The notes under the pieces were generated by a model. That model had not been told where the DNA came from. It ran no database searches and saw only the letters and a list, made by a program, of their open reading frames with translations. DNA of 64,000 nt from Cricetomys ansorgei (lineage: Eukaryota; Chordata; Mammalia; Rodentia; Nesomyidae): assembly GCA_026225945.1 (NCBI GenBank), contig JAMJFZ010002500.1:1792501-1856500 (forward strand), in the 5' to 3' direction. The first letter of the stretch is position 1, and every line of letters begins with the position of its first letter. The translations under genes and the position numbers were made by a program. Below, piece after piece: positions 57,465 to 64,000 of this stretch.

Positions 57465-59595
57465 TAATAATAATATGGTTTCAGTTTAGTCAAAACTTGT
57501 TGAATTTAGTTATCAGCTGTGAATCCGGGGACATATTTTGTAGTTAACACCTTGGTTCACTTAACTTTACGGTCAACATTACAACTGCCTGTGTGTTCCA
57601 GCCTGGTCTAGACTGCCTCACTTGACTGTACTGCTTCCAAATGTTTCTACTGCCTTGCTACGCTTCCTCATACACCGGGACCAACACAAATGTTCAGATT
57701 CTCTATAACAGTCATACGCTCCTCACATTCTCTGGTTTATTTGGGTTGTTTAGTACCCTCATTATTCTTACTTCTCCTTACACAAGAACACAGAGACATC
57801 TTTTCATATTTTACTAGTTCAGAGTCATATACAAATTAGATGCTTGGAAGCCATTTGTTTAGGGAAGGACTGGAGAGGTCTTGACTTTCAGGCTCATGAA
57901 TCATCACTTTTACATCCTTTAGACAGCAGAGGTAGAGAAAGGTTCATCTTGTTTTCCTAAAAGGAAAAGGTGAAACTTAACCAACCACCAACTGCTCCCC
58001 TGCCAGAATGATGGAAGTCTGCTGACAGTTCACAGCACTGATTCACGAACGTTGTAAACTATTCTACATTTTTCTCTTCCCTAAACTGGAAGGCAAATTT
58101 ACAGCCAATAGGACTTTAAGGATAGGCATCCACCTACTCTGCAGAGGAAAACAATTGTATCAGAAAAGATGCCACAAATTCAAGTGTTTCTCACCCAAGG
58201 AAAGGCATATACTGAATATAAAAAAGACTTACTGTGAGGATACATCATTTTGCTGAAGGATGAGGATCAGTCCAATTTATGTATTATTTCACATTTTTTG
58301 TCTCTTTAAACAGTAACCTCCTGTAGGGTATTTAAATTATATTCTGATTTGCTTATGCATATTCAGAAAGTGACTTTTTACATAAAGTAAATCACATCAG
58401 TGATGAAAGCATGAAGACTTTCTTCGGAGTTTATAAAAATGCATTTAACAGAAGTTGATGACCAACTGTTAATCATTTGTACTAAGAATGCTGAAAGAGA
58501 CTAAAGCTGCAGCAGAGAATATTTCCCAGTAGATAAAATAATCTGATATTAAAATATATGGCTAGAGGCATTTATATCTTTGCGGCCTCCGAGCAAAAAC
58601 CAAACAGTACCAGTGAAGGGTGTGGGGCAGTATGGGACTTCTTCAGAAAAGCAGAAAATTCTTACCAGAGATTTTGACAATTACAATGATGGACAGAGAT
58701 ACTGTCAATTAAAGATGCTGAATGTCTTGGACATACGTGATTGTCCCTCCCAAAGAAGAAGGATGCTATTCTGAGTACCAAGGGGTTCTTATGGAGAGAC
58801 ATTGAGTTACAATGCCATCTGATATGGCCGTAGTTTGTTTGTCTTGAAGAAGAATAAGACTATGATGATGTGGTAAGCAACTCTAACTACAAAACTATGT
58901 AATTCTTCTAAGGAAACCAGGGGAAGGAATATATTCCTATGAAGATCTCAAACCAGGGTAATAAGCCTCACTGCCCACCTTACCCAAAGACTCTTACATG
59001 GCTTTTCTCAGCTATGAAGCTTAGCATGATTTACTGGAAGAGACCAAGGAGGAGAGAGTGGAATGGTGGGCTCAGTGGGTCCCTGTGTGAAGGTATGAGG
59101 AAGAACAAGTGGCTAAGAGGGATGTGATAGGACTGAGATCCAGCAGCCAGAGGAGAAACATTTCTGTTTCTTCATTTCTTACTGCTGTAGGAATGTAGTT
59201 AGGTTTAGAAACTAGCTACACCTGACAGTTCCTCTGTGTGTAAAACTAGAGAACATGGCCTTCAAGGATTTGTCTGAGAGGCTTCCTGGTGTTTCTCCCC
59301 AAAGACATCTTGAGAGAGCCTTTGGAGCAGGGAGGAGACAGCAGCAGATAACTGGAGAGCTATGTGTAGGGCTCATTTGCCCAACCCCCAGATTAACGTT
59401 TTGGAAGTCCAGGAAAAGTTTTGTTTCAAGCAGAAAGCAGTATAGAAAGTTAGACAGCCCAAGTTTGGAGCCAGATTGTTTCAGACCTTAGAAAGTTTAG
59501 GCTCTGGTACTTACAGACATTGATTCTATGCAGAATAGAAATCTGGAATTCCTTTTTTTTTTTTAATAAAAGTGCTCATGGTCATTGAGCTGCCT

Positions 59596-59597
<2 letters not shown>
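57465..59597. other. Unassigned 2.1 kb upstream of the receptor remnant
   Basis: No further receptor sequence or 5' exon recognised. Open frames at 58580-58774, 58939-59127 and 59255-59491 are short and unrelated to any family I know. Confidence 0.45.
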
Positions 59598-59645
<48 letters not shown>

Positions 59646-59708
59646 CCCCCCCATTGCCTCTGCCTCTCTCCATCTCTGTTTCTCTGTCTTTCTCTGTGTC
59701 TCTCTGTG

Positions 59709-59762
<54 letters not shown>
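59598..59762. repeat. (CT)n-(CA)n compound microsatellite
   Basis: CT runs, a C-run and CTGTGT variants, then a pure CA run from 59725. Long open frames on both strands here are artefacts. Confidence 0.97.
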
Positions 59763-59764
<2 letters not shown>

Positions 59765-61294
59765 ATGTCAAAATAATTCCTGGTTTTACAGAGGACAGTC
59801 CATGCTCCCTATATTTGCCCATGGCATTGATGGTTAGAAATGAACAATCTATAGACTCTTGGTGACTAAGATTTTCAACACTCTCCTTTCTGTACAGGTT
59901 TTTCCTCCCTTATCTACCTGACAAACTTCCACTACCCAATTGCAAATTTGCTGCCCTCTGAAGGTTTTCTACGGGTTGCTTCCTTAGCAGCCTCTTACTC
60001 TAACACATAGAGCTGATGTGTTTTCATTCATCCCTGGCACATCATCTGCCAGGCTTGGCAAGTCTCTGGAACTATACTCATGAAGGGGATGATATTCAGA
60101 TTTTTAAGGAGTTTATAGTTTAGTTGTAGGTGAGAGATGACAATAAACTATAGTGAATACCACTTTGAGTGTGACAAGAAGGAGATAGAGCTTAATTAAA
60201 GGGAGGTTGAAGATGGAAGAATTGCCTTGTGCAGGTGGACTGAGGCCTGGTGAGGAAAGTTGGACAGTATTTTGATTTTCATCGTTTATATGGACCTCAT
60301 AAGTGACTTTTAGTTATCCTTCCGGTTCAGACTTAAAGGCTCTTTAGCAACTTGTCTCTTACGGGAATAACTTTCAGACAACAACAATGAAACAAAACAA
60401 AAAACAAGAAAAACTACTATCCACCTTACCAACTCCTATGTCTGTCTTGCCTCCTTGCTGGAAAAAGACATCCCTGACACTGACCCACCTGGCAGCAGTG
60501 CGATTTGATGGATTTGAGGCAGGAGAGAAGAAGCAGAGAAACCAGTTTAGCTTCTGATATAACAGAGATACTTGAGATTATCTACAAGTTGGTGATAGTC
60601 ACAGTGAAGGGATTGATGCGGGTGAAATGATTTCCATATTAGTTGCCTATCATTAGATCTGACCTGCAGCTCTGGGATCACAATAGGCAGGGAATCAAGT
60701 TTAGACATTGTCCTGGAATAATTAGGAGGGTTTTAAAATGTGGAACAGGGGTGATGTTATACAAATGTGATGCCTGGTGACAAAGAGAGATGCTTAGTTT
60801 CACTAGCTACCAATATTCAATGGACATGTTTACAGATTTCTCTCTCATTTAGCCCTCCAAAAGACCCTGTGAAGTCACTGGTCCTAATTCAAATTACAGC
60901 GAAAAGCTATAAGAGAAGCCGGGGTGCTACCCACAGTAAACATGTTGGGGTTTGGGATGAGAAAGGAGAGAGGGTGGTTGTAGAAAGAAAGTGTGTAAAG
61001 AGGGGAAATGAACCTTCTGGGAACAACTCTAGTTCTATATGCTACTTTTTTTTAGAATTAGCTTCTAGTAGTTCTTGGAGGTCATCCATGGCAATGAAGT
61101 TAGTGTAAGATTTCAGGCCTAGACTTCCTCATTATGCTTTGCAGTGGTCAGTGGGTCAATGGAAGGCTCCCAGGGCCTGAAGTAGGACACACAACAAATT
61201 CAACTGATGTTCTTGAAGGACATCTATTCCTGCATTTTCTCCTACCATATTCCTGTCACTTTGAGCAGGAGCATCAGAGTCCCTCCCCCATACA
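59763..61294. other. Unassigned 1.5 kb
   Basis: A 113-codon plus frame at 60767-61108 has no recognisable content. No repeat named. Confidence 0.45.
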
Positions 61295-61519
61295 CGTTCA
61301 TATAGGTATCTGCATCTATGTGCATATAGGTACCTGTGTACATTTGTGCATGCACCTATGGGAGCCACAGGTTGACACATTGGACGCTTTTCTTATTTAC
61401 TCTTGTTGTTTGGGGAAGGGTCTCTTACTGAATCTGAAGCTCACTGATTACGCTAGACTGCCAAGCCAATGAGCCTGATGTCTATCTGTCTCTGCCTTCC
61501 AGCACTGAGGTTACAGTAC

Positions 61520-62022
61520 TGAAAGGATGTAAAAAAAAATATGAAGGAAATATGAAGCCTAGAAATGCAATCACATATAGGGGGAAATGCCTTCCCAAGT
61601 ACGGCCATTAACAGTACTCTTCAGTCTCCTCCCCACCCACAGGGAAATGACCATTAAGCTTATCAGCAGGATTTGTCCTTCCCCAGCATACCAGGAGCCA
61701 CCTTGTCCCAAGGGGCTAGTCCAAGGGCACAGGCTGACCACGCCCCCCCTCCCCCCGGATTCCGCACGCGCGCGAAACTCCCGACCAATTAGTCTAACAT
61801 AGAGAGCTCGGAGCAATCAGCTGCACGAGCCCCCATCCCCAGACCCCTTTCCCCTGAACCTGATAAAAGGGCTGGTGGGGAAGGGATCGGGGCCCGCCGT
61901 GCTCATCTCCTGCGTGGGATAGGCGGGACCGGACGCGCGCCGGTAATCAATAAATGCCTCATGTATGTTACAGCGGTCCGTGTCTCATGGTTCCTTAGAA
62001 ACCCGCCCAGCTTGCCCTAACA
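61520..62022 (+). mobile_element. Solo LTR, gammaretrovirus-like (class I) ERV
   Basis: 503 bp starting TGAAAGG and ending CTAACA, flanked by GTAC at 61516-61519 and 62023-62026. A 4-bp duplication is typical of class I ERVs, and TGAAAG is the usual start of gammaretroviral LTRs. Promoter parts in order: CCAAT at 61785-61789, GATAAAAG at 61862-61869, AATAAA at 61949-61954. The 61740-61945 part is rich in CpG (CACGCGCGCG near 61766, GGACGCGCGCCGG near 61932), unlike the surrounding DNA. No internal viral genes are present. Confidence 0.72.
61862..61954 (+). promoter_or_regulatory. Core promoter and polyadenylation signal of the class I LTR
   Basis: TATA-like GATAAAAG and the AATAAA signal lie 87 bases apart, fitting a U3-R arrangement with a start site near 61890 and polyadenylation after about 61970. 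Confidence 0.5.
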
Positions 62023-62047
62023 GTACCTTGTTTTTAGCTGGGTGCTG

Positions 62048-62494
62048 TGTTGGGCCTTATGGCCGGGCGAGGGGCCTGTGGTCCAAACTCAAACCAAGCT
62101 CGAGTTTAGAGACCTGTCTCTGCGCCTGTAGCTCTGCCTAACAGTGACTAAGCATAGCCTATTCTGGTGGTGACTCTGCCTAGTAACTGCTACGTGTAAA
62201 AATCTTACTGGCTCTCCTCCCTCACTCCACTTTACCTCACACCCTACGTCACCTCTATCTCTTAGACCCGCCCATTCACCCTCAGCCTATAAAAAGGCGG
62301 CTTGTAATAATAAAATCGAGTTCCTGCTTTGACAGATCTTCCGGCTCCTGTGTGTGTGTGTGTGTGTGTGTGTGTCTTTTCTCCCGGTGAGGGAGTGGTC
62401 GGGCCTTGTCGATACTCACCATCCCGCTCAGCCCTGAGGGGGACAGGCTGGTCCCGCTCCCCCTCAACGACTCGTTCTGTCGGAACGTCGGACG
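62048..62494 (+). mobile_element. Solo LTR, probably class II (ERVK/IAP-like) ERV
   Basis: 447 bp starting TGTTGGG, a start shared with IAP-type LTRs, flanked by GTGCTG (62042-62047) and GCGCTG (62495-62500), five of six bases. A 6-bp duplication fits class II ERVs. It ends in CG rather than CA, so the right border is less certain. Parts in order: TACGTCA (CRE-like) at 62244-62250, CCGCCC at 62268-62273, TATAAAAAG at 62287-62295, AATAAAA at 62309-62315, and a TG run at 62350-62374 in the R/U5 region. CpG-rich after 62385. No internal genes. Confidence 0.62.
62244..62315 (+). promoter_or_regulatory. Core promoter of the class II-like LTR
   Basis: CRE-like TACGTCA, a GC-box-like CCGCCC and a canonical TATAAAAAG are spaced as in an active-type LTR promoter, with a polyadenylation signal about 22 bases downstream. 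The very close signal implies a short R or an alternative signal further on. Confidence 0.48.
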
Positions 62495-62566
62495 GCGCTG
62501 GAGATCTGAACTCAGGTTATGATTATGTGGTAAGCACATTTCCTACTGAGCCTAGTTCTATCTTCA

Positions 62567-64000
62567 CAAATATTTTTAATTGAAAATGAAATTTTTTATA
62601 CAATGTATTTGGATAACAACTTCTCCTCCAGCTCTTCTTAGATTCTCACTACTTCCCCATGCACTCAAATACACACCCTTCTTTCTCTCTCTTCTTAGGA
62701 AAAATACAGGCATTAAAAAATAAAATAGGATAAAATAAAAACAGATGAGAATTGGGCCAAAGAAACATATTTTTTTTAAAGTCAAAAACAAAGCACAGAT
62801 ACAGATGCAGATACACACACATTCACACATCAAAAAGAAAACCCATATAAACAATATTCAAAACAACAATAAATAACAAAAAAACCCTTTAAGTAAAAAA
62901 TGCAAGACAAAGTATTGGAAGACATGAAGCCTTAAAATATACTGAGTTTGTGTTGGCCCTTGAGCACTGGGCATGGAGGCTGCCCTTAAGTACCATTTGT
63001 AACCCCAGTGAGGCTCTACTGAAAAAACTGGTTTTAACTTTGCAAAGGGTTATCTTTCGGAGATAGCTTCTGGGTTAGGGATGGGAGCTTAAGCCCACTT
63101 CCCTATAACTGAATGCCTGAACCCTGTTCTCTTGTCCCAACTGCTACTGTGACAGATTCCTAACTTGTAACAGATTCCCACTGTGCCTTTTTTTTTTTTT
63201 TTTTTTTTTTTTTACCATCTAGCTCTAAAAAGTGACAGGAAAGATAGAAAGAAAGAATTCTTCACTGTTCTTGCAGGTGGCCTTTAAAGAGAGAAAAAAG
63301 AGAAAGAAAAATTCACTACCCTTTTTGGCTGTCCATAGCTTGGATAATAGGAACTGTAGAGAGATTAGCTGAACTGATCTTTCAAATCATCACATCAACT
63401 GTCAACCTCAACTGCCATCATCACTTTCCTTTATAACTTAAGCAAAGTTCGCAGAAATTCAAGCAACATGTAACCATAGGGAGAGCTGCACAGGACAAAC
63501 AAAAAAAAAAAATTTCTTGGCAAAGCATTTGCTATATGTTCCCTCTCAGCACTGGGAAGTCATCTGGCTTAGACCTGTGTAGGCTCTCTGCATGCTGTCA
63601 CAGTCTCTGTGAGTTCATATGTGCATCAGTACTGTTGTCTATGGAAGGCCTGTTTCCCTAGTATCTTCCATCCTCCCTAACTCTTACAGTCCTTCTGCCT
63701 CCCCTTCTGCAGAGTTCCATCAGCTCTTATAGGTGAGATTTGATGAAGACATCCCATTTAGGACTGAGTGTTCCAAGGCTTCTTCTTCTCTGCACACTGT
63801 CCAGTTGTGGGTCTCTGTATTTGTTCCCATCTGCTGCAGGAGGAAACTTCTCTGTTGATGGCAGAGTAAGACACTGATCTACGAGTATAGCAGAATGTCT
63901 TTAGGAGTAATTTTAAAGCTATATTCCTTTAGCAGAATAGTAGCATTTGGTCCATCTACCCCACCCCTGCTGAGGTCCATGGCTTATTTAGTCTGAGATT
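62567..64000 (-). repeat. Rodent L1 3' region, antisense, running off the window
   Basis: Ordered antisense blocks of rodent L1: T-rich start at 62567, 'tacaatgtatttggataaca', 'gcactgggcatggaggctgc', 'gaagcttaagc'-type C/A block near 63090, 'cacagtctctgtgagttcat' at 63600, 'gagttccatcagctcttata', 'cccatctgctgcaggaggaa' at 63825. The T run at 63188-63213 interrupts it. The last 300 bases are homologous to 17700-17970. The L1 5' part would lie beyond 64000. Confidence 0.72.

Larger units (their letters stand above)
61295..62566 (-). repeat. B4-type SINE, antisense, split in three by two LTRs
   Basis: The pieces 61295-61519, 62023-62047 and 62495-62566 read continuously as an antisense B4. First piece: 'gcatgcacctatgggagcca', 'tgaatctgaagctcactgat', 'ccttccagcactgaggttac'. 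Middle: 'cttgtttttagctgggtgctg'. Last: 'gagatctgaactcaggttat', 'gtaagcacatttcctactga'. The last piece is the ID-like head. Confidence 0.78.

Noticed and set aside
59526..59865. Ser/Leu- and Arg/Glu-rich open frames
   Set aside because: Produced by the CT/CA compound microsatellite.

Overview
The window is nuclear DNA from a muroid rodent. This rests on the repeats: B1, B2, B4 and RSINE1-type SINEs, URR1-type hAT elements, rodent L1 3'UTRs and MaLR-like LTRs, on top of older mammal-wide L1M, L2 and MIR. Several B1 copies carry a form (ACAACAGAGAAA near the 3' end) unlike the common young house-mouse B1. I lean towards a cricetid (hamster, vole or deer mouse) over mouse or rat, but this is an inference I could not test. 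Repeat names throughout come from remembered consensus sequences, not from a search.

I found no intact protein-coding gene, RNA gene or convincing exon chain. The only recognisable gene remnant is a broken olfactory receptor on the minus strand (56581-57464). The window therefore looks like an intergenic gene desert, possibly at the edge of an olfactory receptor cluster.

Layout. 0-9 kb: old L1, a 222-bp tandem duplication, an LTR-like promoter block, RSINE1, B2 and L1 3' ends. 9-18 kb: B1 copies, a long CA/CATA microsatellite inside antisense L1, antisense L1 3'UTRs, MaLR-like LTRs and a B4. 18-27 kb: a URR1, an L2, a B1, faint MIRs and an antisense L1 3'UTR, mostly unassigned otherwise. 27-34 kb: a 0.45-kb inverted repeat enclosing a second URR1, then MIR, MaLR, B4, L1 and B2. 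34-43 kb: one copy of an unnamed repeat family, B1 copies and two sense L1M fragments. 43-50.6 kb: a roughly 6-kb antisense L1M body carrying a giant CTAT array and many younger insertions, then a probable twin-primed L1. 51-61 kb: sparse, with L2, B1 and the receptor pseudogene. 61.3-64 kb: a B4 split by two different solo LTRs, then an antisense L1 3'UTR.

The best signals for follow-up are the doubly split B4 with CpG-rich LTR promoters, the inverted repeat, the repeat pair at 34.2 and 45.7 kb, and the 222-bp tandem with a TATA/YY1-like arrangement. I did not find a convincing undescribed molecular system.
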